Shown here in pieces: positions 34,971-42,990 of a stretch of DNA of 64,000 nucleotides; position 1 is the stretch's first letter; each line of letters starts with the position of its first letter. This DNA comes from Rhodococcus sp. H36-A4. Its GTDB lineage: Bacteria; Actinomycetota; Actinomycetes; Mycobacteriales; Mycobacteriaceae. A model generated the notes under the pieces. It saw nothing but the letters and a program-made list of their open reading frames with translations. It ran no database searches and was not told the DNA's origin. The stretch lies in the NCBI RefSeq assembly GCF_027158005.1, contig NZ_JAPVLQ010000001.1:558001-622000 (forward strand), in the 5' to 3' direction. Both the position numbers and the translations under genes were made by a program.

Positions 34971-36509
34971 GTGGATCACCCCAGCTATGTAAAGACGGTC
35001 ATGACTTTCCTGCAAGACGTGACGGCCTCGCTCAGCCGTCTCACCGGCGAGCGTCGCGCCACCATCGACACCCCTACGGCCGCACCTTCACCACTGCGGC
35101 CGATCGACCTCACCGACGATGCTGTGGTGGCAGAAGTGCTGGATCTGGCGGTACGCGTCGGTGAGGTGCTTCTTGCGTCGGGGACTTCCGCGATGGATAC
35201 GGCATCCCAGGTGCAGTACATCGCGGCCACCTACGGCCTCGCTCGCTGCGATGTCGATGTCACCTACAACTCCATCACCATCAGCGCTCACCGCGGTCCG
35301 ACGCGGCCGCCGGCGTCGACGATGCGGATCGTGGAATACCGGTCGATGGACTTCACGCGTCTGGCTGCCGTGGACAACTTGATCCGGGATGTCCGCGTGA
35401 AGATGGTGTCGCCTGCGGTTGCGCGCGAGACGTTGGACGCCATCACCAAGGCGCCGCACCCGTACAACCGTTGGATCGCGACACTTGCCTGGTCTGGCAT
35501 GGCTGCGGCGATCAGCGTGTTGGTCGGTGGTGACGCGCTCGTGGCGGTGGTGAGCTTCTTGACGACGATGGTCATCGACCGGATCGGGCGAGTCCTGAAC
35601 CGGGTGGGTCTGCCGTTCTTTTTCCAGCAGGTGGTCGGCGGATTCGTCGCGGCGACCCCTGCCATCACGTTGTACAACTTTCAGGAGCAGCTGAATATCA
35701 CGATTTCGCCGTCGTTGGTCATTGCGGCGGGAGTGACGGTTTTGCTGTCGGGACTGTCGTTGGTGGGCTCGGTGCAGGACGCCATTACCGGGGCACCGAT
35801 CACTGCGTCGGCGCGTTTCTTCGAGGTTCTGATGATGACGGGCGGGATCATCGCTGGTGTTGCGACGTCGTTGAAGATCGCCGCGATCGTCGGAAGCGAT
35901 CTGCCGCTGATCACCAACAACCCGCCCCCCGGCATCGACGAGTTGCCGACGAAGGTGCTGGCGGGTGCTGCAGCCTCGTTGTTCTATGCACTGGCCTGCT
36001 ACGCGGAGCGGCGTGCGTTGACGGCGGCGTTCCTCGGCGGCTTCGCGGGCGCTCTGGTGTACCTGCTCATTCAGACATTGTCCACCGGGCCAATCATCGC
36101 GTCTGCGTTCGCGGCGACCGTCGTCGGGTTCGCCGGTGGTCTCATGGCTCGTCGCGCGCTGATTCCGCCGCTGATCGTCGCGGTCGCCGGCATCACGCCG
36201 CTGTTGCCGGGTCTGTCGCTGTACCGAGGCCTCTACGCGTTGCTCAACGACCAACTGCTGCTCGGCATCAGTGCGTTGCTCGCAGCGTTCGGTATCGGTT
36301 GCGGCCTCGCAGCTGGGGTCACGCTCGGCGAGTGGGGAGCGCGTACGTTGCGTCGTCCACGCATCTTGGCTCGCACCGAAGAGTTGCTACGTCCTACTCT
36401 TCGACGCAGAGAAGAACCGCGCCGTCCGGTTGTTCGCCGGCGACGCGGTCCAGTCGAGCTCAAGAAGAAGAAGAAAATTCAGGCCTCGGGGGTTCCCTCT
36501 GCGGACTGA
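34971..36509 (+). CDS. thrE: Threonine/serine exporter, ThrE family
   Basis: The 512-residue protein has an N-terminal soluble domain with [26 protein letters not shown] and the VTYNSITIS segment, where the family holds its hydrolase-like motif, then ten or so membrane helices in two blocks (ThrE and ThrE_2 parts fused, as in Corynebacterium). The end is an Arg/Lys-rich tail ([14 protein letters not shown]). It exports threonine and serine using the proton gradient. The GTG at 34971 has AGCAGG ten bases upstream; a TTG at 34965 and an ATG at 35001 are possible. It is beside tRNA-Thr on the opposite strand. Its 3' end overlaps the MbtH gene by 31 bases. Confidence 0.9.
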   Translation: MDHPSYVKTVMTFLQDVTASLSRLTGERRATIDTPTAAPSPLRPIDLTDDAVVAEVLDLAVRVGEVLLASGTSAMDTASQVQYIAATYGLARCDVDVTYNSITISAHRGPTRPPASTMRIVEYRSMDFTRLAAVDNLIRDVRVKMVSPAVARETLDAITKAPHPYNRWIATLAWSGMAAAISVLVGGDALVAVVSFLTTMVIDRIGRVLNRVGLPFFFQQVVGGFVAATPAITLYNFQEQLNITISPSLVIAAGVTVLLSGLSLVGSVQDAITGAPITASARFFEVLMMTGGIIAGVATSLKIAAIVGSDLPLITNNPPPGIDELPTKVLAGAAASLFYALACYAERRALTAAFLGGFAGALVYLLIQTLSTGPIIASAFAATVVGFAGGLMARRALIPPLIVAVAGITPLLPGLSLYRGLYALLNDQLLLGISALLAAFGIGCGLAAGVTLGEWGARTLRRPRILARTEELLRPTLRRREEPRRPVVRRRRGPVELKKKKKIQASGVPSAD

Positions 36510-36733
36510 CGTGCAGCTGCGTCGGCCTCCATTGCTTCACGGAGGCTGCGGGGGCGCATGTCCGTCCAGTTCTTCTCCACGTACTCCAAGCATGCTGCGC
36601 GGGTGTCTTCACCGAAGACGACCTTCCAGCCCTGGGGGACATCGGAGAATGTGGGCCACAACGAGTGCTGGTCTTCGTCGTTGACCAGCACGAAGAAGCG
36701 TCCGTCTTCGTCATCGAATGGATTGGTACTCAT
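36479..36733 (-). CDS. MbtH family protein
   Basis: The 84-residue protein opens [24 protein letters not shown] and continues with VPQGW and [15 protein letters not shown], the full MbtH signature with its conserved Trp residues. MbtH proteins bind and activate adenylation domains of nonribosomal peptide synthetases, often for siderophores. No NRPS lies in the window, so it either serves one elsewhere or is a left-over of a cluster. Its 3' end overlaps thrE. The hydrolase gene 104 bases upstream points the same way. Confidence 0.92.
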   Translation of the reverse strand: MSTNPFDDEDGRFFVLVNDEDQHSLWPTFSDVPQGWKVVFGEDTRAACLEYVEKNWTDMRPRSLREAMEADAAARQSAEGTPEA

Positions 36734-36837
36734 CTCGCCTCACTCGTCGCAAACGTATTGTTATCGGCAGTCTTCTGTGTGAAGTGCCCCCGACCCTAGC
36801 AACGCACAGTATCGCACTCGAGTGCCGACGCTGGAGG

Positions 36838-37647
36838 TCAGCTTCGGAGAAACTCCAGTACGGCGCTGTTGATCGCCTCGGGCCGCTCCAGATACCCGAA
36901 GTGCCCGACGTCGGGAATCTCGACGTATTGGGCGTCGGGGATCACCTTCGCCAGCTCGGCGCTCAGGTACGGGGGGATCATCCGGTCGTGCTCGAATCCG
37001 ACCGACAAGCAGGGCACCGAGATCTTTCCGTACGCTGCACCTCTGTCGAAGTTCTCGTCCATCCCCAGCTGAGCCCGCACGCCGGGTGATGTGGGAGCCG
37101 TCGAGAATTCGAACAGGTCGAGCCAGTCACGCGCCGATCGGGAGTCGGCGAGTGTGGTCGGGGACAGGTTCATCACGGCCGTGATCGCTGCGGCGTACTT
37201 CGGTGGTAAGACGGTCTTGGCGTCGGCGAGTTCGCGTTCACCTTCGCCGAGTGTCTTCTGAAACTCGTCGAGACGGGCATGTCCGGCGAGGAATACAGCT
37301 TTGCGGACCAGTTCGGGTCGAGTCAGCGCCAGTTCCTGCGCGACGCGTGAGCCCATCGAGGTACCGACGACGTATGCCTTCTCATCGCCCTCACGAATCA
37401 GTTCGATGAGTCCGGCGGTATCGGCTACGAGATCGTCGATTTTCATGCCCTGTGCGCTCTCCGACGAGGGCGCTATCCCACGATTGTCGAAATAGCAGAC
37501 GCGGTAGCCGGCTTCGACGAGTTCGGGGACCTGATGCAGGTCCCATACTCGTCCCGGGCTTCCTGTGCCCATGATGAGAACGACCAAATCGCCAGAACCT
37601 TTGACCTGGTAATTCAGCGAAATCCCGTTCACGGTTGCGATCGGCAT
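36838..37647 (-). CDS. Alpha/beta hydrolase
   Basis: The 269-residue protein has an alpha/beta hydrolase fold: LVVLIMGTGSPGRVWDLH (oxyanion region), FDNRGIAPS, nucleophile elbow VVGTSMGSRVAQ (Ser about residue 98), VGFEHDRMIPP (Asp) and IPDVGHFGYLERPE (His). AAGGAG lies six bases before the ATG at 37647. It has the pattern of peroxidase-like or enol-ester hydrolases with broad range. It could be an accessory to NRPS chemistry with the next-door MbtH, but no other link supports this. Confidence 0.85.
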   Translation of the reverse strand: MPIATVNGISLNYQVKGSGDLVVLIMGTGSPGRVWDLHQVPELVEAGYRVCYFDNRGIAPSSESAQGMKIDDLVADTAGLIELIREGDEKAYVVGTSMGSRVAQELALTRPELVRKAVFLAGHARLDEFQKTLGEGERELADAKTVLPPKYAAAITAVMNLSPTTLADSRSARDWLDLFEFSTAPTSPGVRAQLGMDENFDRGAAYGKISVPCLSVGFEHDRMIPPYLSAELAKVIPDAQYVEIPDVGHFGYLERPEAINSAVLEFLRS

Positions 37648-37820
37648 GTAACTCCTTTGCTCGTCTGCGGCTGGAGGAAAGCTTACGACCGAGCGCACAG
37701 GGTGGTCGACCGGCGGGTTTCCGGCTTGACTCGGTCGGGTAGTCCACCATGGTTGCGAGCTCGGCATGTAGGACGCTGTCGAGCGAATTCCACCGGGGAG
37801 TAGAAGCGAGGGTCACTGCA

Positions 37821-38375
37821 GTGAGCAATGAGAACGCATCCGAAGAAGCCCGCAAAGGCCTGTTCGACGCGGTCAAGGGCAAAGCCAAGGAGGTTGTCGG
37901 GGCAGTAACCGGCAACGATTCCCTCACCACCGAGGGGCAACTTCAAAGCGCACAGGCCCGTGAACGCGCAGAGGCGAACGCCACCGAGATGGCAGCCCAA
38001 GCGCAATCAGAGGAGGCTGCCGAGGATCTCGCTGCCGTGCGAAATACCGCCGAGCAACAGCGCGATGCGGTCAGCGCGAGCGCCGAGTCCTCGGCAGAGA
38101 GCGCTCGTAGAGTCCAGCAAGCACAGCACGTCGCGGCCGAGAAGAAAAAGCATCAGACCGTCCGGGACGAGGTTGCCGACGCCGAGGTCGACGCACGCGC
38201 CGAACAGATCGAGGCGCTCGCAGAGGGCCAGGCCGACGCCGCAGCCGCGACGCAGGACGAGCTGAAGGCCGTGCAGGAGCATGGCGAAGAAGTGGCCGAG
38301 GCCGATGCAGCCCGGGCCGCAGCAGATCGTGCTCGACGCAACGCCGAATCATTGCGCGAAGACATCAACCCGTGA
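37821..38375 (+). CDS. CsbD-like protein with long Ala/Glu coiled coil
   Basis: The 184-residue protein begins at a GTG. Its N-terminus (GLFDAVKGKAKEVVGAVTGNDSLTTEGQLQSAQ) matches the CsbD stress-protein motif; the rest is a low-complexity Ala/Glu/Gln-rich helix likely to form a coiled coil. No signal or membrane helix is seen. CsbD proteins are induced by general stress in Bacillus; their role is unknown. It is followed directly by a second coiled-coil gene, with a GTG overlap possible at 38372. Confidence 0.75.
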   Translation: MSNENASEEARKGLFDAVKGKAKEVVGAVTGNDSLTTEGQLQSAQARERAEANATEMAAQAQSEEAAEDLAAVRNTAEQQRDAVSASAESSAESARRVQQAQHVAAEKKKHQTVRDEVADAEVDARAEQIEALAEGQADAAAATQDELKAVQEHGEEVAEADAARAAADRARRNAESLREDINP

Positions 38376-38392
38376 ACAGGAGCAGTCCTTCC

Positions 38393-39043
38393 ATGAACGT
38401 ACTCAGTATTCCGCTGTCCATTCTCCGATTTCAGTACAAGATAATCCGAATCCCATTGCACCTGTTCGAAACATCCGTCGTGCAGACGTGGAGCACCGAC
38501 GCACCCGCTCGCATTGCGTACGAGCGCACTGTCGGATCGCTCGACAAGGCCGTCGGCAGCGTGCTCGGCGACAAAGATGTCGAGCAACGTGGCGAAGCTC
38601 AGGTCCACCTCAGCGAAGAGTTGGCCAAGGCCCGCAAGCTCGAAGCCGACGCCGACGCGACCCAGGCGGTCGCAGACCAGAAGCTGAGGGCCTCTCGCGA
38701 AGCAGCCGAGAAGGAACGTAAGGCTGCCGCCTTAGCCGCAGACGACGCTGCACGTAAGGCACGTGAGCAGGCCGAACAGCGCAAGCAGCAGGCCGCTCAG
38801 GAAGCCGAAGCGAAGGCTGCCGCGGAGAAGAAGCAGGCCGACGAGGTGGCCGAATCACGGGCAGCGCAAGCCCGCGCCGCGGAGAAGAAGCAGCACGAGC
38901 AGATCGCCAAGTCCGAGAAAGCCGCGGCCGCGCCCGCAGAATCCGAGCTGGCGGACGCCGCTGAAAGCAAAGAAGAGGCCGAGGACAAGAAAGCCGAAGC
39001 AGCGCGTATCGAAAAGCTGTTCCTGGCAGAAAAGAACAGCTGA
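38393..39043 (+). CDS. Ala/Lys/Glu-rich coiled-coil protein with amphipathic N-terminus
   Basis: The 216-residue protein starts MNVLSIPLSILRFQYKIIRIPLHLFE, a membrane-binding amphipathic stretch, then a short CsbD-like segment (ERTVGSLDKAVGSVLGDKDVEQRGEAQ) and ~150 residues of charged Ala-rich helix. AGGAG stands ten bases before the ATG at 38393; a GTG at 38372 overlaps the previous gene. It is probably a partner of that gene: one soluble and one membrane-linked coiled-coil protein. A hairpin terminator follows. Family unknown beyond this. Confidence 0.7.
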   Translation: MNVLSIPLSILRFQYKIIRIPLHLFETSVVQTWSTDAPARIAYERTVGSLDKAVGSVLGDKDVEQRGEAQVHLSEELAKARKLEADADATQAVADQKLRASREAAEKERKAAALAADDAARKAREQAEQRKQQAAQEAEAKAAAEKKQADEVAESRAAQARAAEKKQHEQIAKSEKAAAAPAESELADAAESKEEAEDKKAEAARIEKLFLAEKNS

Positions 39044-39059
39044 ACAAGCAATCGAAAAG

Positions 39060-39089
39060 CCGAAAGCGTCCCTCCGGGGGCGCTTTCGG
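39060..39089. terminator. Hairpin terminator between convergent genes
   Basis: CCGAAAGCG (39060-39068) pairs perfectly with CGCTTTCGG (39081-39089), with extra G:C pairs inside. It closes the coiled-coil operon and the convergent glxA-type gene. Confidence 0.65.
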
Positions 39090-39093
39090 TGTT

Positions 39094-40041
39094 TCAGCGC
39101 CCTCGGAACGTCGATCGATAGACGCTGGGCGAAACACCTATCTCCGCCATCAACTGTTGACGCATCGAGGTCGCCGTCCCGAATCCAGACTCGGCCGCGA
39201 CCCTGTCAATGCTGTGGTCGGTGTTTTCCAGTAGCTCACGTGCGCGGTGAATGCGTTGCTGAGCAATCCATTTGGCCGGTGATATTCCGACTTCAGCCGT
39301 GAAACGGCGGGTGAAGGTCCGCACACTCATGGACAGTTTCGCCGCGAGAACCTCGAGACTCAAAGGTGCGTCGAGGTTCGCGACCGCCCAAGCTTGCGCC
39401 GCCGCCGTGGACGTTGTGGTCGAGCGCGGTATCGGCATTTCGATGTATTGTGCCTGGCCGCCGCTGCGGTGCGGTGGCACCACGGTCCCCCGCGCAACGC
39501 GGTTGGCCACGGATGAGCCGAAGTCCTCACGAATCATGTAGAGACACAGATCGATTCCCGACGCTTCCCCTGCGGAAGTCAAGATGTTGCCGTCGTGAGT
39601 GTAAAGAACGTCAGGCTCGAGCTTCACCTGCGGATAGCGCGCGCGGAACTGCTCTGCAGACTTCCAGTGGGTGGTCGCGCGGCGCCCATCGAGCAATCCC
39701 AGTGCGGCAAGAACGAACGAGCCGGTGCAGATCGACGCAATCCGGGCATCTGCAGGAACTCTGTCAAACATGATCATGTTCGCCGATGAGCGTTCGCCGT
39801 AGTCCAGATCGGAGGCTGGAACGATCACGGTGTCGGCGTGTTCGAGCGCTTCGACGCCGTGCCGAACGTATATCTCGGCGTCGGTGTCGGTTCGCACCGG
39901 ACCCGGCACCGACGTGCATGTCACGACGTCGTACAACGCCGTTCCGTCTTCTGATCGCGCCTGTCCGAACAATCGATGCACGGTGCCGAATTCCATCGCG
40001 AGCAGTCCGTCGCGGACGAAAACGACGACTCTGTGAGTCAT
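39094..40041 (-). CDS. GlxA-type AraC regulator with DJ-1/PfpI domain
   Basis: The 315-residue protein has an N-terminal DJ-1/PfpI-like domain (HRVVVFVRDGLLAMEFGTVHRLFG; ASICTGSFVLAALGLLDGRRATTHW with the nucleophile-elbow Cys) and a C-terminal AraC double HTH (SLEVLAAKLSMSVRTFTRRFTAEVGISPAKWIAQQRIHRARELLENTDHSIDRVAAESGFGTATSMRQQL). The N-terminal domain probably senses a small ligand. Its first 16 codons and promoter are repeated, in truncated form, at 51017-51066, next to an intact oxidoreductase. So it was once the divergent partner of that gene and probably its regulator. Confidence 0.9.
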   Translation of the reverse strand: MTHRVVVFVRDGLLAMEFGTVHRLFGQARSEDGTALYDVVTCTSVPGPVRTDTDAEIYVRHGVEALEHADTVIVPASDLDYGERSSANMIMFDRVPADARIASICTGSFVLAALGLLDGRRATTHWKSAEQFRARYPQVKLEPDVLYTHDGNILTSAGEASGIDLCLYMIREDFGSSVANRVARGTVVPPHRSGGQAQYIEMPIPRSTTTSTAAAQAWAVANLDAPLSLEVLAAKLSMSVRTFTRRFTAEVGISPAKWIAQQRIHRARELLENTDHSIDRVAAESGFGTATSMRQQLMAEIGVSPSVYRSTFRGR

Positions 40042-40132
40042 GGCCTGATTCTTTCACATATTGTCTTCTCGGCCAGTTTCCGATTGCGGACAGAGGCGAG
40101 AGGCTCAGTGCATGAACATTCTGTGGGTCTTC
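39992..40132 (+). repeat. Left copy of 141-bp imperfect direct repeat
   Basis: This stretch matches 51017-51157 base for base in length with about 18 differences (roughly 87% identity by hand). It covers the first ~16 codons of the glxA-like gene, the intergenic promoter and the first seven codons of the oxidoreductase. It marks the left end of an 11-kb gene insert. Confidence 0.85.
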
Positions 40133-40201
40133 TGTCAGTTTCAGAAGACGACTGCACGATGTCAGAAGTGGTGTGCATTCGTTCGTCGACTTGGTGAGTG
40201 A
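40112..40201 (+). pseudogene. Truncated 5' end of NAD(P)H-quinone oxidoreductase-like gene
   Basis: The frame MNILWVF at 40112 is identical to the start of the intact gene at 51137, then switches at 40133 to unrelated sequence and stops at 40201. It is a seven-codon stub left by rearrangement. Confidence 0.75.
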
Positions 40202-40220
40202 GGCCCGTTGGGTTCCTGGT

Positions 40221-40241
40221 GAGACAATAGATGTTTGTCTC
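40221..40241. promoter_or_regulatory. Inverted repeat before tetR (likely autoregulatory operator)
   Basis: GAGACAA and TTGTCTC form perfect 7-base arms around a 7-base spacer, 24 bases before the TetR ATG at 40265. Size and place fit autoregulation by that TetR protein. Confidence 0.5.
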
Positions 40242-40264
40242 GCTTGAGAGTAGGAGCTGTTGCG

Positions 40265-40864
40265 ATGTCGACGCGGAAGATAGATCCGGAGGCGGTGCGT
40301 CGGCGGGTTGTCGAAGCTACTGTCGGGTGCTTGGTCGAGCACGGGTATGCGGGGACGACGACGCAGCGGGTGCAGGTTCAGGCCGGTGTGTCCCGTGGCG
40401 CACTGCTACACCATTTCCCGAGCAAGCCGGTGATGTTTCTGGCTGCGGTGCAGCACGTGGGGGAACAACAGGATGTAGCTATCCGAGCGGCGGCCGAACG
40501 TCGCGTCAGCGGATCCGACCGATTGGAGTTCGCATTCGATGTGTTGCACGATGCGATGTCGGGACCCTTGTATCTGGCCGGCTACGAATTGTGGATGGCG
40601 GCGCGCACGGACGACGATCTACGTTCGGTCCTCACTCCGTACGAGCGGAAGGTCGGTCAGAACCTGCGAGAGCTGGGCGTCTTGATTTTCGGGCCCGAAT
40701 TCTCCACGCAGCCGGGGTTTCCGACTGCATTCGACGCGCTGGTTCAAGTCTTTCGCGGTCTGGCACTGACCGGAGTACTCCGCGAGAACCTTGATCGGGA
40801 GAACGAGTTGATGGCCGCATGGCGCTCGGTTTTCCCCGCAATGTGCAGCTTGACGCAGCCGTAG
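40265..40864 (+). CDS. TetR family transcriptional regulator
   Basis: The 199-residue protein has a TetR HTH (RRRVVEATVGCLVEHGYAGTTTQRVQVQAGVSRGALLHHFPSKPVMF, residues ~11-58) and a helical ligand domain. AGGAG lies eight bases before the ATG at 40265. It is the first gene inside the insert and converges with the MaoC-SDR-crotonase-ACAD operon; it may control that operon through the dyad at 44156. The repeat at 40221 suggests it also controls itself. Confidence 0.85.
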   Translation: MSTRKIDPEAVRRRVVEATVGCLVEHGYAGTTTQRVQVQAGVSRGALLHHFPSKPVMFLAAVQHVGEQQDVAIRAAAERRVSGSDRLEFAFDVLHDAMSGPLYLAGYELWMAARTDDDLRSVLTPYERKVGQNLRELGVLIFGPEFSTQPGFPTAFDALVQVFRGLALTGVLRENLDRENELMAAWRSVFPAMCSLTQP

Positions 40865-40900
40865 CCCGCTGGCCGTTGACGACGCGGTGTTCGACGCCCG

Positions 40901-41356
40901 TCATCGGTAGAGACGAATGACAGCCTCTGCCACGCACGCCGGCTTGATGGTGTCGGCAACCTCGATCGTCGCCGTCAGTGTCAGCTGCACGCAGTTGGTT
41001 GCCACTGGTTCCACGGCACTCACGACCGCACTCGCACGGATGCGCGCTCCGCTCGGGACCGGCGCGGGGAAGCGGACTTTGTTCGATCCGTAGTTCACCG
41101 CCATCGAAATTCCGCGGACTTCGAACAGTTCCGGTAGCAATCGAGCCAATATCGACACAGTGAGATATCCGTGTGCGACGGTGGTCCCGAACGGTCCGCT
41201 GCGCGCTCGTTCCGGGTCGGTGTGAATCCACTGATGATCACCGGTGGCGTCTGCGAACTGTTCGATCGTGTTTTGGTGCAACAGAATCCAGTCGGTCACA
41301 CCCAGGCTCTGACCGACTGCGCCGCCGAGTGAATCGATCGAATCGAAGGTACGCAT
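40901..41356 (-). CDS. MaoC-type R-specific enoyl-CoA hydratase
   Basis: The 151-residue single hot-dog protein has FADATGDHQWIHTDPERARSGPFGTTVAHGYLTVSIL, the hydratase-2 motif with catalytic Asp and His, and is close in form to the mycobacterial Rv0130 (HtdZ) type. It acts alone rather than as a HadAB pair. Its ATG shares one base with the SDR stop (TGATG). It would hydrate a 2-enoyl-CoA to the (3R)-hydroxy product for the SDR upstream. Confidence 0.85.
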   Translation of the reverse strand: MRTFDSIDSLGGAVGQSLGVTDWILLHQNTIEQFADATGDHQWIHTDPERARSGPFGTTVAHGYLTVSILARLLPELFEVRGISMAVNYGSNKVRFPAPVPSGARIRASAVVSAVEPVATNCVQLTLTATIEVADTIKPACVAEAVIRLYR

Positions 41357-42183
41357 CAGCCGATCAGCCCACCACTACACGCGAGAACCTCACCGGTGAT
41401 GTAGTCGGACTCGGGTAGGCACAACAGGTACACGGCACCTGCTGCTTCCTCCGGAGTGCCGAGACGACCCAGCGGTGCGATGTGTTGCGCTGCTTGCAGG
41501 ATCATCGGATTGACTCCTACTTTGATCTCGCGCCCCTCGATCTCGACAGTGGCGTCACCGTCGGCGCTGGCTTCGGTGAGCCTGGTCTTGATCAAACCGA
41601 ACGCCACTGCATTGACGGTGACCTGATAGCGGCCCCATTCCTTGGCCATGGCCTTGGTCATTCCAAGGATGCCTGCTTTGGCTGAGGAGTAGTTGATTTG
41701 GCCGGCATTTCCGTAGAGACCGGCGAGCGAGGAGATATTGACCACCTTGCGGGTACTACGTTGTCCTGTAGCTGCTTCACGCTTCGCGGCGGCGCTGATG
41801 ACAGGTTGGGCTGCCCGCAGGATCCGATACGGCGCTGTGAGGTGGACGGCGATAATTGCGTCCCACTGTTCGTCGCTCGTCTTCTGTATGACGCCGTCCC
41901 AGGTGTATCCGGCGTTGTTGACGATGATGTCGAGTCCGCCGAACGAGCCCACCGCGGTCTCGACGAATCGTTCAGCGAATCCTTCTGTCGTCACGTTTCC
42001 TGAGCAGGCGACGGCGGTGCCGCCAGCGCTTTCGATGTCGGCAACCACAGCTGCTGCGGCGGTAGGGTCCAGATCGTTGACGACCACGTTGGCACCATGA
42101 GCAGCCAGTTTGTGTGCGATGGCAGCCCCGATGCCGCGCCCGCTACCACTGACCAGCGCGGTTTTGCCAGTGAGAGTGTTCAT
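41356..42183 (-). CDS. SDR, 3-hydroxyacyl-CoA dehydrogenase-like (paralogue of 26064 gene)
   Basis: The 275-residue SDR has SGSGRGIGAAIA, NDLD, NNAGYTWDGVIQK, catalytic Ser in NISSLAG and YSSAK. It is about 70% identical by eye to the SDR at 26064, including the insert TEASADGDATVEIEGREIKVGVNP. It overlaps the crotonase gene (four bases) and the MaoC gene (one base), so the operon is tightly coupled. It should oxidise (3R)-hydroxyacyl-CoA with NAD. Confidence 0.85.
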   Translation of the reverse strand: MNTLTGKTALVSGSGRGIGAAIAHKLAAHGANVVVNDLDPTAAAAVVADIESAGGTAVACSGNVTTEGFAERFVETAVGSFGGLDIIVNNAGYTWDGVIQKTSDEQWDAIIAVHLTAPYRILRAAQPVISAAAKREAATGQRSTRKVVNISSLAGLYGNAGQINYSSAKAGILGMTKAMAKEWGRYQVTVNAVAFGLIKTRLTEASADGDATVEIEGREIKVGVNPMILQAAQHIAPLGRLGTPEEAAGAVYLLCLPESDYITGEVLACSGGLIG

Positions 42184-42974
42184 TGCCCAATAATCCCTTC
42201 TGGTGAATCGAACGATCCGTGACGTCCGGCACCGTCGGCGAAGCGGCCGGCACCTGCGATGGCATCGCTGCCGATCGAGACGAGCCCATGACGGTATTCG
42301 TTTGCAGCAGCGTCTGTTTCGGACAAGCCATGCTGTTCCAGCAAAGACATGCGGTCGCGGCGCATGCAGGTCTGCGGGAATGCACTGAGCTGGTGGGCCA
42401 GTTCGACAGCCGCACGAACCGCCTCACCAGCAGGCACCACTCGATGAACCAGACCGATCCGCAGTGCCTCGTCCGCATCGACCGGACGACCGGTGAGAAT
42501 CAGATCCATTGCACGACTCGTACCGATCAACCGCGAAAGACGGTAGGTACCGCCGTCGATGAGGGGTACACCCCATCGGCGGCAGAAGACCCCGAAAATC
42601 GAGTCCTGTGCTGCAACACGTAGATCCGCCCAAGCCGCAACTTCGAGGCCACCGGCGACAGCGTGTCCTTCGATCGCCGCGATCACCGGTTTCGACAGAC
42701 GCATGCGGGTCATACCCATCGGAGCGTCACCATCTGGCGCAAACCGATTCGCATCGCCTGCCGCCACTGCCTTCAGATCGGCTCCCGCGCAGAACGAGTC
42801 ACCGCGACCGTGCAGTACGGCTACAGACGCAGCAGGATCAGCATCGAATGCGCGAAACGCATCCGCCAACGCTTCCGCCGTGACTCGGTCGACAGCATTG
42901 CGAACGTGTGTGCGGTTGATGGCAATGAGCGTGACGGGTCCGTCACGTTCGATGAGCACAGTGGCTTCGGTCAT
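42180..42974 (-). CDS. Enoyl-CoA hydratase/isomerase (crotonase) family protein
   Basis: The 264-residue protein has the oxyanion-hole segment GRGDSFCAGADLKAV and EGHAVAGGLEVAAWADLRVAA, which keeps the first catalytic Glu (GGLEV); the second is replaced (RRWGVPLIDGG). That pattern is common in EchA-type members with hydratase or isomerase activity. It lies between the ACAD and SDR genes and would act on the enoyl-CoA made by the dehydrogenase, perhaps on a different chain or stereoisomer from the MaoC enzyme. Confidence 0.87.
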   Translation of the reverse strand: MTEATVLIERDGPVTLIAINRTHVRNAVDRVTAEALADAFRAFDADPAASVAVLHGRGDSFCAGADLKAVAAGDANRFAPDGDAPMGMTRMRLSKPVIAAIEGHAVAGGLEVAAWADLRVAAQDSIFGVFCRRWGVPLIDGGTYRLSRLIGTSRAMDLILTGRPVDADEALRIGLVHRVVPAGEAVRAAVELAHQLSAFPQTCMRRDRMSLLEQHGLSETDAAANEYRHGLVSIGSDAIAGAGRFADGAGRHGSFDSPEGIIGQ

Positions 42975-42990
42975 GTTTCACCTTTTCCGG

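Noticed and set aside
34836-36509. Functional link between tRNA-Thr and the threonine exporter
   Set aside because: They are on opposite strands with separate signals; no T-box or leader peptide is visible, so proximity is probably chance.
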